Source: Eubacteriales bacterium (GTDB lineage Bacteria; Bacillota; Clostridia; Saccharofermentanales; DTU023). From it: a stretch of DNA of 34,200 nt. The position numbers were made by a program, and so were the translations under genes. Each line of letters starts with the position of its first letter. The first letter of the stretch is position 1. The DNA lies in assembly GCA_030532065.1 (NCBI GenBank), contig JAUNLW010000013.1, positions 1-34,200 of the forward strand, given 5' to 3'. The notes under the pieces were generated by a model, which searched no databases, had not been told where the DNA came from, and was given only the letters and a program-made list of their open reading frames with translations. Below, piece after piece: positions 5,492 to 14,313 of this stretch.

Positions 5492-6994
5492 TTATACCTC
5501 CGTGGTTTTGTTAATGGATTGCTGTAATCTGTCGTGCAATAGGCCAATTGTAAGTTCATCTGCCCCTCCGCCTTTACTGGCTGCTTCGTTGATAGCGGCC
5601 CACATACTTGACTTGTCTACCACACTAGGAGCCTCCGCTGGGTCTCCAATGCTGTCCACCTTACCCTTATCTGCTGCAGACATAAGGCCGTCTGTAGTAT
5701 GAGTTGCAAGACCAATGGCTGGCGCATCTTTCCCAGGCGGACCAGGTGGGCCCTGCGGACCCTCCGGGCCTTGTTGCCCAGGATCACCTTTTGGGCCGGA
5801 CTGCCCTATAGGTCCTTGTAGACCTATTGGACCTTGGGGGCCAACTTCACCCTGAGGACCAGGTTCTCCTTTTAAGCCCTGTTCACCTGTATCACCTTTT
5901 GGACCGGCTTCGCCTTTCGGACCCTGCTCACCCTGGGGTCCTTGCTCTCCTTGAGGCCCTCTTTCTCCTTGGTCGCCTTTGTCTCCTTTTAAGCTCTCTT
6001 TTTGCTCAGGAGTAAGCTCTTCGAAAGTCATGGTTCCATCTGCGCCTTTAGGGCCAGTTGGACCAACCGGTCCAGGATCTCCCTTAGGCCCAATATCACC
6101 TTGGTCGCCTTTTGGTCCGACTAAGCCAGCGAGCTGTTCTTTCGTAAAATCCTCATACAGAAACGGGTCGCCTTTAGGCCCTTGTTTTCCCTCGGGACCA
6201 ATTTGACCTTGCGTTCCGGTTGCGCCGGTATCACCTTTTTCTCCTTTTTCACCCTGAGGACCCTGGAGGCCGGTTTCGCCTTGGAGACCCTGATCTCCTT
6301 TCGGACCAGGCTCACCCTGCAAACCTCTCTCCCCTTGAGGTCCGCGTTCACCTTGAGGACCAACCTCACCTTTTTCACCGCGTTCACCTTTAGGTCCTTG
6401 CGCTCGCACACCTTTATCCTGGCCATCAACTACCCAATTACCTGTCTCTAGATCTATGGTGGGAGTTACCTCGTCCTTGACAACTTCTATTCTTCGGTAA
6501 ACTTGCTCAGCGCTATTAGCAGCATTATCTGCGCTGTTTTTTGCATCATTTGCCCAGTATTTGGCATCGTCTCTTGCTGTTTCAGCAGAGGCAACCGCAT
6601 CAGTTAGGTTGTCCCATTCGGTTGTGGAGCTTACCTCAGAGTCAATGTCAGGCGTTTCAAGGACATGGATAGGGATATTCCTGGTCCGGAGAATTGTTTC
6701 GCCTTGTTCGATTACCAGGCTCACTTTCAGTTTTCCAGGGATAATGACCATTTGCTTAGTCACTGTAATCTCGCATACACCTAGTTCGGCATCAACAATA
6801 TTCGCTGCCTGCCGGATTAGGTTGTTATCGGGTTTTATGGCTTCAAAATTAACGGTACATTCTGACAAATCAAAAAAATCACCGTTATCGGTGATATGCC
6901 ATTCAATTACTCTCCCAGCATCTTCTAACTGCTGTAGGTCTAGCCGGACAATCGGCGTGCGCCAAATATCAATGTCATACCTTCGCTTGCTCAT
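5492..6994 (-). CDS. BppU-like baseplate/fibre protein with collagen-like Gly-X-Y shaft
   Basis: A 500-residue fibre. Residues about 1-120 resemble the BppU N-terminal domain, which docks on Gram-positive siphophage baseplates. Residues about 125-165 are an Ala/Asn-rich coiled coil ([18 protein letters not shown]). From about 195 to 430 there are Gly-X-Y collagen-type triplets, broken by two short helical inserts ([12 protein letters not shown] and [12 protein letters not shown]). After GKDAP comes a tail-fibre hinge [19 protein letters not shown] and a helical end. The protein should trimerise as a stiff rod. It starts with GAGGG upstream and overlaps the preceding gene by 20 bp. The DGR target gene follows, so it may carry that protein. 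Confidence 0.88.
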   Translation of the reverse strand: MSKRRYDIDIWRTPIVRLDLQQLEDAGRVIEWHITDNGDFFDLSECTVNFEAIKPDNNLIRQAANIVDAELGVCEITVTKQMVIIPGKLKVSLVIEQGETILRTRNIPIHVLETPDIDSEVSSTTEWDNLTDAVASAETARDDAKYWANDAKNSADNAANSAEQVYRRIEVVKDEVTPTIDLETGNWVVDGQDKGVRAQGPKGERGEKGEVGPQGERGPQGERGLQGEPGPKGDQGLQGETGLQGPQGEKGEKGDTGATGTQGQIGPEGKQGPKGDPFLYEDFTKEQLAGLVGPKGDQGDIGPKGDPGPVGPTGPKGADGTMTFEELTPEQKESLKGDKGDQGERGPQGEQGPQGEQGPKGEAGPKGDTGEQGLKGEPGPQGEVGPQGPIGLQGPIGQSGPKGDPGQQGPEGPQGPPGPPGKDAPAIGLATHTTDGLMSAADKGKVDSIGDPAEAPSVVDKSSMWAAINEAASKGGGADELTIGLLHDRLQQSINKTTEV

Positions 6995-7184
6995 CTTTAT
7001 TACCCTCTTTAGATTTCATGAGTTCGTCTAACTTCTTTAGTTCTTTTGGTTTATCTAACTTCTTTACCAACTCCTGAATTACACAATCTTTAATGGCAAC
7101 CTGTAACTGCAAATCAGCTATGGTTGCTTTCAAGTTTTCTAAAAGTTTATTAGCATCAATCGGTGTATTCTCAACATTTATCAT
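6975..7184 (-). CDS. Small coiled-coil tail-region protein
   Basis: A 69-residue protein, nearly all helix, with a heptad-like core ([19 protein letters not shown]) and a Lys/Glu-rich tail. The ATG at 7184 is chosen because GAGGT lies 7 nt upstream, right at the stop codon of the preceding gene; the upstream GTG-type start at 7202 would lie inside that gene. It overlaps the next gene by 20 bp. It sits between two host-interaction genes. No family recognised. Confidence 0.7.
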   Translation of the reverse strand: MINVENTPIDANKLLENLKATIADLQLQVAIKDCVIQELVKKLDKPKELKKLDELMKSKEGNKDEQAKV

Positions 7185-7186
7185 AC

Positions 7187-7777
7187 TTATACCTCTGCCC
7201 AAACCTCCGGCATAATATCAGGTCTATAGCGGTTATTGTTGATCTTGGATATTCGTACGACGCCATCATCAAATCTCACACGATCCCCTTCTTTGTAGCC
7301 CTCGTCATATTCTCCTTGTGGCGTCCAGTCAAGGATTTCAACCTGTTCTCCGATAAGATCCCAATAAGAATCCTTATCAGGAGGTTTATTAGGGATAATT
7401 GTTCCACTTGACGCGGCGCCAATTTCAGCTCTGACGGCCAGAGCCCTCACTGGTCGATTAAACCGGCAGAGATGATCCTTGTACTTTACTATGTCACCAG
7501 GCTTGTAGTCTGCGTACGGATTCCATGTCGGATGCATATCTTTCAGTTCTAAGCGCTTTTCGTCTGTCAATTCATCTGCCAGTAGTTCTAAAGCTTGAGT
7601 TGCCGCTGTTTCTGCTGGTGTTTGGTAACCGCAACAATATTTAATTAATACTCTTGCGACTTCCGCAAGTTCAACTGGTAGCTCTTCAATATCAATAGTT
7701 TCCGTGTCTTCCCTCATAAAATGAAGACCCCAGCCCAAACTTGATTGGTTTTTAAAAATTGTTACGCTAGTAATCAT
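7187..7777 (-). CDS. Tail-tip accessory protein with carbohydrate-binding-like modules
   Basis: A 196-residue protein. The N-terminal third includes a phage-like segment (FMREDTETIDIEELP). The rest holds two aromatic-rich modules of the kind seen in chitin-binding CBM5/12-like and phage tail proteins: WNPYADYKPGDIVKYKDHL, and later YDEGYKEGDRVRFDDGVVR, each led by a Trp-containing strand (DSYWDLIG lies between). The ATG at 7777 overlaps the stop codon of tal (ATGA) and has GGAGG upstream. An N-terminally longer reading would run 84 bp into tal. It may bind wall glycans during adsorption; that role is inferred from similar domains and position. Confidence 0.7.
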   Translation of the reverse strand: MITSVTIFKNQSSLGWGLHFMREDTETIDIEELPVELAEVARVLIKYCCGYQTPAETAATQALELLADELTDEKRLELKDMHPTWNPYADYKPGDIVKYKDHLCRFNRPVRALAVRAEIGAASSGTIIPNKPPDKDSYWDLIGEQVEILDWTPQGEYDEGYKEGDRVRFDDGVVRISKINNNRYRPDIMPEVWAEV

Positions 7778-10482
7778 TTGCTTTTTCCTCCAATTTCCTC
7801 CAATTTTTGCACACGTAAATTCAATTGCTGCAGAGCAGCTAGTCCAATGTTGGCTAAGCAAGAGTAATCTGCAGTCAAGTACCCATCTGGGCCTACTCCG
7901 ATCAGAAAGGGTTTTAGTTGAGAGTCACTTCTCCAAAAGAGCTCACTGGCATTAATACCAACTTTGGGCTTAGTTGGTCGTTCCTTAAAGTTGTATTTGA
8001 TTAGGGGCAATTTATAAAAAGCATCTATCAGATCATCTGGTATGGACTCAAAATTTTCTTTAAGTCGTTCGTCACTATTCTGGTTGATCGTTGTGTAAGA
8101 TAGGTATTTAAAGCTACCATACTGCCCAGATACGGTTCCCGAATTGGCTGCCACATTACGACTACTAACTAGTCCACCCATCGCTTGCAGCTGGCCACCA
8201 ACAGATAAGCCCGCGTTAAAGTGCAGGTGGCCATTAGATGAATAGAACTGAGTATTTCCTAAATATCCTTGGCTGCACTTTAGCTGCCCTGCGTGTATGC
8301 CGTCGGTGTTCTGGAGATTCCCTCCGATGGTCGAATAATTAGTTGTAGCAGCAGTGCCGTTAAAATTTCCAGATAAGGTTGAATTTGTCAGCCTAGCAGA
8401 TCCTGAAACCCCATTTAGTGAACCACTAATACTACTCGAGTTGACATTTCCTGTATGGCTACCGGTAGTCTGGCCTGCATGAATGCCGAGAGTCTTATTA
8501 AGCGAGCCGCCTAAGCTAGAAACAGATCCTCCCATATTGGTTATGGTGCCACCCATGCCTTTAAGGCTGCCGCCCAAGTCCTTAACAGATCCCAGACAGT
8601 TATTTAAACCGCCGTAATAGTTACCTTGAGTTCTGTTGTTATAGACCGTCAGGGATCCAAATGAACCCGTTGATGCCTCTAGCTTACCCTTGAAGTAGCC
8701 ATCGTTAGCTTTGATCGTGCCAGTAAAAGTACCATTAAGCGAATAAACGTTATAGGCGCTAAGCTTATCAGTCGTTATCGCTCCAGCTAGTATTTTGGAA
8801 GAAGTAATGGCCCCGCTTTGGATTGCGTTTGCTGTTACTGCCCCTGCCGCAATTTTGTTAGAGATTATCGCTCCTGCTCCAATTTTGCCTGCGGTTATTG
8901 CTCCCGCCATGATCTTATCAGACGTTACCGCTTCTGCCTGAATAGCGGCCGATGTTACTGCGCCTGCCTGTATAGAGTGGGCATCAACCATGTTCGCTCC
9001 CAGGCCATCACCAGTAACAAAGGTGGTCCAGTCCCATTCTCCATCAGCTTTCTTGCGATTAGCAATCAGTATCTTGCCGGCACCGTAGTAGGTTACTTTT
9101 GTGGGATTCTGATCGATAGGAGCGTTAAAAGAGTATGTACCGGCTGGTAGTCCATAGGCATTACCGGTCTTTAGGCGGTACTCATACGCGTCTTCATTGT
9201 AGTAACTCTCTTCGATTTTATTTTTGGCATCTCTGTAGTAATCTTCGATTTTGATGTCGGTTAAGCGCATAGCTTCCTCAACATCCCGCTCATTATCCGC
9301 AAGCTCTGTATTGAGATCATCTAACTCCTGGCTTAATGTTTCTTCCAAGCCATTTAGAGCTTCTTGACCTTTGTTGTAGAGTTCAGCAGTTTCTTCAGCG
9401 TTATCTCGGATAATCTTTTCCGTTGACTTAATTCTCTGGCTTTGAGTTTTTATGACCCGATCGCCAAAACGGAAAGCTTTGACAGAATCATTTAAGAGAT
9501 TTCGTTCAATTTCAAAAACCCGCGTCTTGTATGTGATTCCGATATCACGTCGGACGATTGTTACCGTTTCTCCCAGATCAACTTTGCTAGGTTCAATAGC
9601 AGCACTACGGAATTCGACTTTAGGTCGGTTAAGCCGCTGAAGCTCCTCGTATGCGTCCTTGATTAGCTCTTCTCGATTATCTTGATCTGGAAAATCAATT
9701 ACAGCGATCCTTCGGCCAAATTTCGTTATGGAGTCAGAATCCTCTAAAATATCAGAGCCCTCCGGCTTATCCTCAGGATCGCCACCCGCCTTAGACCATT
9801 TAACATTAGTTATTCTGATTTTCCTGCCATAACCTTCTCCTACTTCCTCACCTTTCCCTAGTGGGAGAATTCCGGTGTAGAGATGATCATTACTAGTCTC
9901 TGCTTCAACAGAAATCAGCTTGTCACCGTACTCATAGCGCTTACCATAGTCGGCAGAGATATCATCATAGAGGTCAACATAGCGACCAACGATCTTGCTT
10001 TCATTAAAGGCTAGACGCGCCCTGAACTCAACTCCCCACAATTCAAGAAATTCCTGGAAAGCCGAAAGCTTAGATTGATAATAGAAACTACCGGCACCGG
10101 TCTTAGTTGATTGATTAACTCCCGGTTGCCAAATACTATCCACTAAAATTCTTTGCAAAGCACTCCAGGCCGGAACACCCCTTGGCCTAATATCCCGGGT
10201 AATTTCCCCTTGTAACTCGTAGAAAAAAATATGAACCCCGATGAGGTCCATTTTCCCTTCGTACTTAATTTGGGAGCTAATTCTAAAGAGAAGGAAATTA
10301 TCAGGATGATCCGGATCTTTAGAGCCAAAGTAAAATGCCTCTTCTACTTCTTTTAGATAAGTACAGGTAAGGCTAGCCGAATGTAACCCGTTCAGAGTGC
10401 GCTTATCATCATAAGCAATAATCTCATCTGCAGGAGGAATTGCTGTGATTCCAAAATCTTTATCAAAAAAATAAATTGTCAT
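7774..10482 (-). CDS. tal: Tail-associated protein (Tal / prophage endopeptidase tail) with C-terminal S74 chaperone domain
   Basis: A 902-residue tail-tip protein. Residues about 1-370 match the gp27-like hub domain of Tal proteins. Residues 370-450 are helical. Residues about 500-590 are short repeats of the type AGAITSSKI, likely a beta-helix-like fibre, followed by Gly/Ser-rich repeats (GGSLKGMGGTITNMGG) at about 635-730. The last 100 residues carry SDERLKEN, the signature of the peptidase S74 intramolecular chaperone. Ser803 and Lys808 have the five-residue spacing of the known Ser-Lys dyad, and the domain ends in a coiled coil. Such domains fold trimeric fibres and cut themselves off. 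The start overlaps the Dit stop (ATGA). Confidence 0.9.
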   Translation of the reverse strand: MTIYFFDKDFGITAIPPADEIIAYDDKRTLNGLHSASLTCTYLKEVEEAFYFGSKDPDHPDNFLLFRISSQIKYEGKMDLIGVHIFFYELQGEITRDIRPRGVPAWSALQRILVDSIWQPGVNQSTKTGAGSFYYQSKLSAFQEFLELWGVEFRARLAFNESKIVGRYVDLYDDISADYGKRYEYGDKLISVEAETSNDHLYTGILPLGKGEEVGEGYGRKIRITNVKWSKAGGDPEDKPEGSDILEDSDSITKFGRRIAVIDFPDQDNREELIKDAYEELQRLNRPKVEFRSAAIEPSKVDLGETVTIVRRDIGITYKTRVFEIERNLLNDSVKAFRFGDRVIKTQSQRIKSTEKIIRDNAEETAELYNKGQEALNGLEETLSQELDDLNTELADNERDVEEAMRLTDIKIEDYYRDAKNKIEESYYNEDAYEYRLKTGNAYGLPAGTYSFNAPIDQNPTKVTYYGAGKILIANRKKADGEWDWTTFVTGDGLGANMVDAHSIQAGAVTSAAIQAEAVTSDKIMAGAITAGKIGAGAIISNKIAAGAVTANAIQSGAITSSKILAGAITTDKLSAYNVYSLNGTFTGTIKANDGYFKGKLEASTGSFGSLTVYNNRTQGNYYGGLNNCLGSVKDLGGSLKGMGGTITNMGGSVSSLGGSLNKTLGIHAGQTTGSHTGNVNSSSISGSLNGVSGSARLTNSTLSGNFNGTAATTNYSTIGGNLQNTDGIHAGQLKCSQGYLGNTQFYSSNGHLHFNAGLSVGGQLQAMGGLVSSRNVAANSGTVSGQYGSFKYLSYTTINQNSDERLKENFESIPDDLIDAFYKLPLIKYNFKERPTKPKVGINASELFWRSDSQLKPFLIGVGPDGYLTADYSCLANIGLAALQQLNLRVQKLEEIGGKSK

Positions 10483-11222
10483 AATCTCCTCTCCCGATAC
10501 TTAAAGACCATCTCCTCCGGACAATCAATTACGTCTTCTCCAAAAATTTCAAAGTCTTGCCAAGCAGAGTTGACATAGTCAAGCCTTGGCAGGTCTGGCT
10601 TATTATTAACCGTCAACACGCCGTCCGTTGGACGCATAACAACGTTATCCCCGGCAGCAAAATCTCCTAAGAGGATTATTCTTTGGCCAGTTGATATGTT
10701 GCGTACAAACAAGCCGTTTCTATCGCTTGAAACTTTAATTTTTATCTCCTCTAACTTATGGGAGTAAACAGATAAGGGATAGATAATAACTCTGTTCCCG
10801 GTCAAAATTTTAGCCTCCTGATACAAAAAAGGATCCTGACAATAGAGCATGAAAGACCCTATACCTTGATTGCTGTCGTATGGCGGATCATCTATGTCCG
10901 TACATCTACCAAAGCGCGAACCTACCTCATCGCCAAAACGAATTCTGGCATCTTCATCAGATGTCAGGAGTTCGTGTAGATAGATAAGCCGCTTGCGAAA
11001 ATCTCTGTCTCTATCAGCCTTGAGGAAAAAATAGACTTTCAATTCTCGCGGAGGAATAGATTGATCTACTATCCTCTCTCCCGCTCTCCCTGGAATTTTT
11101 ACGGTCTTTATTTCTCTTCTTAAGAGGCCGCGGCCATCCACATTAATGGTCATATATCCCTCAATGGCGGAATCAAGAACGATGTTGTTAAATTCCAAGG
11201 CGCAATAACGTGTATAGTCCAT
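10479..11222 (-). CDS. dit: Distal tail protein (Dit)
   Basis: A 247-residue protein between tape measure and Tal, the fixed position of Dit in Gram-positive siphophages. Dit forms the hexameric ring linking tail tube to the tip and baseplate. The N-terminal half has the family pattern: a short strand-rich start, then GRGLLRREIKTVKIPGRAG, and VYFFLKADRDRDFRKRL with LLTSDEDARIRFGDE. The C-terminal part (about residues 125-247) is a galectin-like beta domain including YCQDPFLYQEA. The start has AGGAGG 5 nt upstream. Confidence 0.88.
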   Translation of the reverse strand: MDYTRYCALEFNNIVLDSAIEGYMTINVDGRGLLRREIKTVKIPGRAGERIVDQSIPPRELKVYFFLKADRDRDFRKRLIYLHELLTSDEDARIRFGDEVGSRFGRCTDIDDPPYDSNQGIGSFMLYCQDPFLYQEAKILTGNRVIIYPLSVYSHKLEEIKIKVSSDRNGLFVRNISTGQRIILLGDFAAGDNVVMRPTDGVLTVNNKPDLPRLDYVNSAWQDFEIFGEDVIDCPEEMVFKYRERRL

Positions 11223-11230
11223 TAGTCCTC

Positions 11231-13636
11231 CTAATAAGAAAGTTCAAACTCAAGTTTTCGGTTCTGTTCATTTGTAATGTCTTCAATGTGCTTCTCAAAA
11301 ACACGTTTGCCCAGGTATACGTGTAAATCGGCAGGGACTTTGAGACGTTCTGCGCTGCCTAATATCTGATCATTGAATAAAAGTTGATTTTCTGGATTTT
11401 CGTAAGCCTTCTGCAGGTCTTTAGCGTTCCTAGTTGCTGTAATGGCTAAGTTAGATTGCAACTCTCGAGATGTATCACGCTCAAGCTCATCTATAACCCC
11501 AGATACCAAACTGAGATTATCCTCCATACCCTCGGCAAGGCCCACGATATTCATCTCGCCCATCCAGGCAAAGATTTTAGAGGGAGAAGCAATACCAAAT
11601 ACTTTCTTTACTCCGTCAATAATACCTTTGAAAAAATTGGCAACTTGTTGCGCAAGCCAGCTAGCTAAAGACTTAATACCTTCCCAGAAGCCGTGTACTA
11701 CTTGTTTGCCAATATCCAGCATGGTTTTAGGCAAGTCTTTTATTCCTTGCCAAACAGCTTGGGCAAGAGATTTTGCGGCATCTATACCGGCCTTAAATAA
11801 GTTGGTCCCCCATTCTGCAACTCTACTTACTGCTTCCGTAAAAATATCCCAAAGTTGGCCCGGTAAATCTTTGAGAACATCTATAACATTACGTAAAAAT
11901 TCTCGGCCAATCTCTACAGCTTTAGAAATCATATCTTTGACCCAAGCAACCGTAGCGGTAAGAGCTGCCTTGAAAAAATCTGCTAAGGTCTTCGGAAGTT
12001 GCTTAAAGAAATCAATGATAGATTTAATAAATTCTTTGCCAAGCTGTACGGCACTTTTGACCATGCTCGCGGCCCACCTAGCGACTGTAGCAATCACTTC
12101 ACCAAGCAAGTAACCGATTTGATATGGGAGCTGATTAAGCCACTGCAGAATATTAATTAAGAAACTCTTACCGGTAGCCACAGCCGATGCTGCCATATTA
12201 GAAGCCCAGGCTTTTACTTGTTCCCAAGCAGATGCAAAAAAGTCCGCAATATTAGCTGGCAGCTGAGAAAACCATTCTACAATGCTAGCGATAAAATCAG
12301 ATCCTGCTTCAATGCCTGCTTGCCAAACATTAGACGCCCAGGTTTTAATCGTACCCCATGCATTAGAAAAGAATGTCGCAATATTCTCCGGAAGCTTCGC
12401 AAACCAGTCGATAATCCCCATAATTATCTCCGGAACAATTTGCGTGAAAAAGGCTTTTAGACCATTCCAAATAGCAACTACCGCATTCCGGAAATTATCG
12501 CTTACTAAAATTAGACTAACAAAAGCACTAGCAAGTACCCCAACAATACCAATCGGCGAAGTTAGGGCTAAGGAAAGCTTACCCAGCATTTTCAATAATG
12601 GGCCTAAGCCAACTACAACAGCACCAGCAGTTTTTATAAATTCCTGCATCCCCGGCGAAAGCTTCTTCCACCAATCAATTAAGCTTTTGATTTTATCGAT
12701 CAAGCGATCAAATCTTTCTCTTAGCCTTTTCCCAGCTTCTTCTGCCATAGGAGCAAGGCCATCAAGCCAGTCAGTCAGCTCACCTAGTAACGGTTTGATT
12801 GCGTCAAATACACCCTCTGCGTCGTCACCAGCACCTAAAAAGGCAGCTCCGAGTCGGCCTAGTGCAGCTTTTGTATTATCCCAGGCAGCCGAAACGGAAA
12901 GTTCGCCAACTTTTTGAGCCGCTCCGCCCATGCCCAATTCTACAGCTCGATAAAAATCTTGTGATGATATCTCTCCAGCGCTAGCAAGCTCTCGTACGCT
13001 TTCAACTCCTACCCCCATCGACTCAGATAGCATCTGGATAATGGGAATGCCACGGTCAAGCATCATATTTAGCTCTTGAGCTTGTACAATACCTGAGGTT
13101 GCCACCCGGTTAAATACAGAACCCATCTCACCCATATCAACGCCCGCTATGGCGGCGGCATCGGCTACTAGGCTAAGATAGCGCTCTAACTCTTGGCCTG
13201 GCTGAATACCGGCGGCTACAGCCGTTGCGGCTGTAGTAGCAGCTTCAGCCATACCAAAAGCTGTACCTTTAACGCTTGCCAAAGCGTTATCCATGATCGA
13301 ACTTACAGTTTCTGCATCATGGCCTAGGCCAGCAAGCTGTGCTTTTGCGGTATCAATACCTACAAGGCGCTTAAAACCAGCCCCAATAGTTAAACCTTCG
13401 ATGGCGGCACCTGCAATTAAAGCTGGTTTAGTGATGTGCTTAGTCATCCAATTACCAGCTTTTTCAAAGCTTTTTCCAATACCCTCTAAGTTTTTCTTGA
13501 AGCCGCCACTAAATAATGATCCGGCCTTTTCGCCCGCCTTTTCAGATTCAGGGGCAAGCAAGTCCGTTATTGAATCAGATATTCCTTTCGCAGATGGGAT
13601 TATCTGCACATAAGCCTTACCCAGTTCGGTTGCCAT
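11231..13636 (-). CDS. Tail tape measure protein
   Basis: An 801-residue protein that sets tail length and is extruded during DNA injection. The N-terminal part includes YVQIIPSAKGISDSI and the conserved tape-measure core around residues 95-220 (GTAFGMAEAATTAATAVAAG, ELNMMLDRGIPIIQML). The middle has hydrophobic segments (about 355-380). Residues about 395-680 contain six degenerate repeats of roughly 46 residues, each with a WFxxLP or FFKQLP turn and an Ala/Trp-rich helix (WASNVWQAG, WASNMAASA, WAASMVKSA). The end includes GIASPSKIFAWMGE, typical of this family. At about 0.15 nm per residue it implies a tail near 120 nm. Confidence 0.93.
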   Translation of the reverse strand: MATELGKAYVQIIPSAKGISDSITDLLAPESEKAGEKAGSLFSGGFKKNLEGIGKSFEKAGNWMTKHITKPALIAGAAIEGLTIGAGFKRLVGIDTAKAQLAGLGHDAETVSSIMDNALASVKGTAFGMAEAATTAATAVAAGIQPGQELERYLSLVADAAAIAGVDMGEMGSVFNRVATSGIVQAQELNMMLDRGIPIIQMLSESMGVGVESVRELASAGEISSQDFYRAVELGMGGAAQKVGELSVSAAWDNTKAALGRLGAAFLGAGDDAEGVFDAIKPLLGELTDWLDGLAPMAEEAGKRLRERFDRLIDKIKSLIDWWKKLSPGMQEFIKTAGAVVVGLGPLLKMLGKLSLALTSPIGIVGVLASAFVSLILVSDNFRNAVVAIWNGLKAFFTQIVPEIIMGIIDWFAKLPENIATFFSNAWGTIKTWASNVWQAGIEAGSDFIASIVEWFSQLPANIADFFASAWEQVKAWASNMAASAVATGKSFLINILQWLNQLPYQIGYLLGEVIATVARWAASMVKSAVQLGKEFIKSIIDFFKQLPKTLADFFKAALTATVAWVKDMISKAVEIGREFLRNVIDVLKDLPGQLWDIFTEAVSRVAEWGTNLFKAGIDAAKSLAQAVWQGIKDLPKTMLDIGKQVVHGFWEGIKSLASWLAQQVANFFKGIIDGVKKVFGIASPSKIFAWMGEMNIVGLAEGMEDNLSLVSGVIDELERDTSRELQSNLAITATRNAKDLQKAYENPENQLLFNDQILGSAERLKVPADLHVYLGKRVFEKHIEDITNEQNRKLEFELSY

Positions 13637-13637
13637 A

Positions 13638-14042
13638 CTATACCCCCTCCATTTTTACGTTGCGCAACAGTTTTTGTCTTTCTTCTTCAAAATCCTTGCC
13701 AGTTGCAAATACAAGTGGCTCATCTTTAGTTTCTTCGTGGCCTGTCAAAAGTTCCACAATTGACCGCGGCTGATTTCGGCCCTTCCCTCCATCTCTTGTG
13801 AGCGACCACATTAGTAGGTTTAAATCATCTGCAATTGTTGCAAGTAGCAGCGTATCTAAACTGACCTTGCTACCAGACAGGGCCAGGCTAACTCTCGACC
13901 CCTCACCAAGACCGGCAACTAAAGTTGATAAATACAAAGGCGGGACTTTATGGTAATCGTAAATACCATAAGTCTCCGCCAAGTCACAGATAAGCTCTTG
14001 TTTGTAGTTGCTTAGGATACCGGCAAGGATTAAGAGTTTTTT
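13638..14042 (-). CDS. gpT-like extension of the tail chaperone, reached by -1 frameshift
   Basis: This reading frame continues gpG after a -1 slip at 14036-14042 and gives a fusion of about 221 residues (14302 to 13638). No good start exists of its own: the first in-frame candidate is TTG at 13982 with no ribosome-binding site. The frame is open without interruption back to the slip site (KKLLILAGILSNYK...). Visible content includes AETYGIYDYHKVPPLYLS, often seen in the T portion of Gram-positive phage chaperones. gpG and gpGT hold tape measure and tube subunits during tail assembly at a fixed ratio. Confidence 0.85.
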   Translation of the reverse strand, partial: KKLLILAGILSNYKQELICDLAETYGIYDYHKVPPLYLSTLVAGLGEGSRVSLALSGSKVSLDTLLLATIADDLNLLMWSLTRDGGKGRNQPRSIVELLTGHEETKDEPLVFATGKDFEEERQKLLRNVKMEGV

Positions 14043-14302
14043 AGGTCAGATGCGGCGTTAAAAATGTTTGCGAATTCTTCCATTACAGAATCAATTTTGG
14101 CGACTCCATCCTCCCCACGAACGTGGTCAAGTAATCGGTTTTTCTGGTCTTTACCTAGGATTCGCTCAATGACTGCCGTTGCTTTGATAGGATTTTCTTC
14201 AACCTCTGCTAAATCCTCAAGAAGCTCATAATCGTTAAGTACAATTGGATTAAGTTCGAATTCAAAACCAGATAAGGTCTTACCTGTAATATTTTTCGTC
14301 AT
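14030..14302 (-). CDS. Tail assembly chaperone gpG
   Basis: A 90-residue acidic protein between the tail tube and tape measure genes. It begins MTKNITGKTLSGFEFEL, followed by a helical domain (NDYELLEDLAEVEENP), as in Gram-positive phage tail chaperones. Its last codons form a -1 slippery sequence that gives the longer gpGT. The start has AAGGAG 8 nt upstream. Confidence 0.85.
   Translation of the reverse strand: MTKNITGKTLSGFEFELNPIVLNDYELLEDLAEVEENPIKATAVIERILGKDQKNRLLDHVRGEDGVAKIDSVMEEFANIFNAASDLKNS
14036..14042 (-). promoter_or_regulatory. Programmed -1 frameshift slippery site AAAAAAC
   Basis: Minus-strand codons CTA AAA AAC contain the heptamer A-AAA-AAC in the phase needed for a -1 slip, two codons before the gpG stop. 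The -1 frame is open for about 130 codons afterwards. This is the standard site of gpG-gpGT frameshifting. Confidence 0.88.
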
Positions 14303-14313
14303 AAACTAGCTCC

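Noticed and set aside
5827..6429. Several open frames opposite or out of phase with the collagen-like fibre gene
   Set aside because: They arise from the GC-biased Gly-X-Y codon repeats; they lack ribosome-binding sites and lie entirely within the real gene.
11456..12917. Plus-strand open frames of up to 223 residues opposite the tape measure gene
   Set aside because: Antisense shadows of a long biased coding sequence, without ribosome-binding sites; the minus-strand protein is a clear tape measure.
13638..13982. Separate 114-residue gene starting at TTG 13982
   Set aside because: No ribosome-binding site; the frame is better explained as the -1 extension of gpG.
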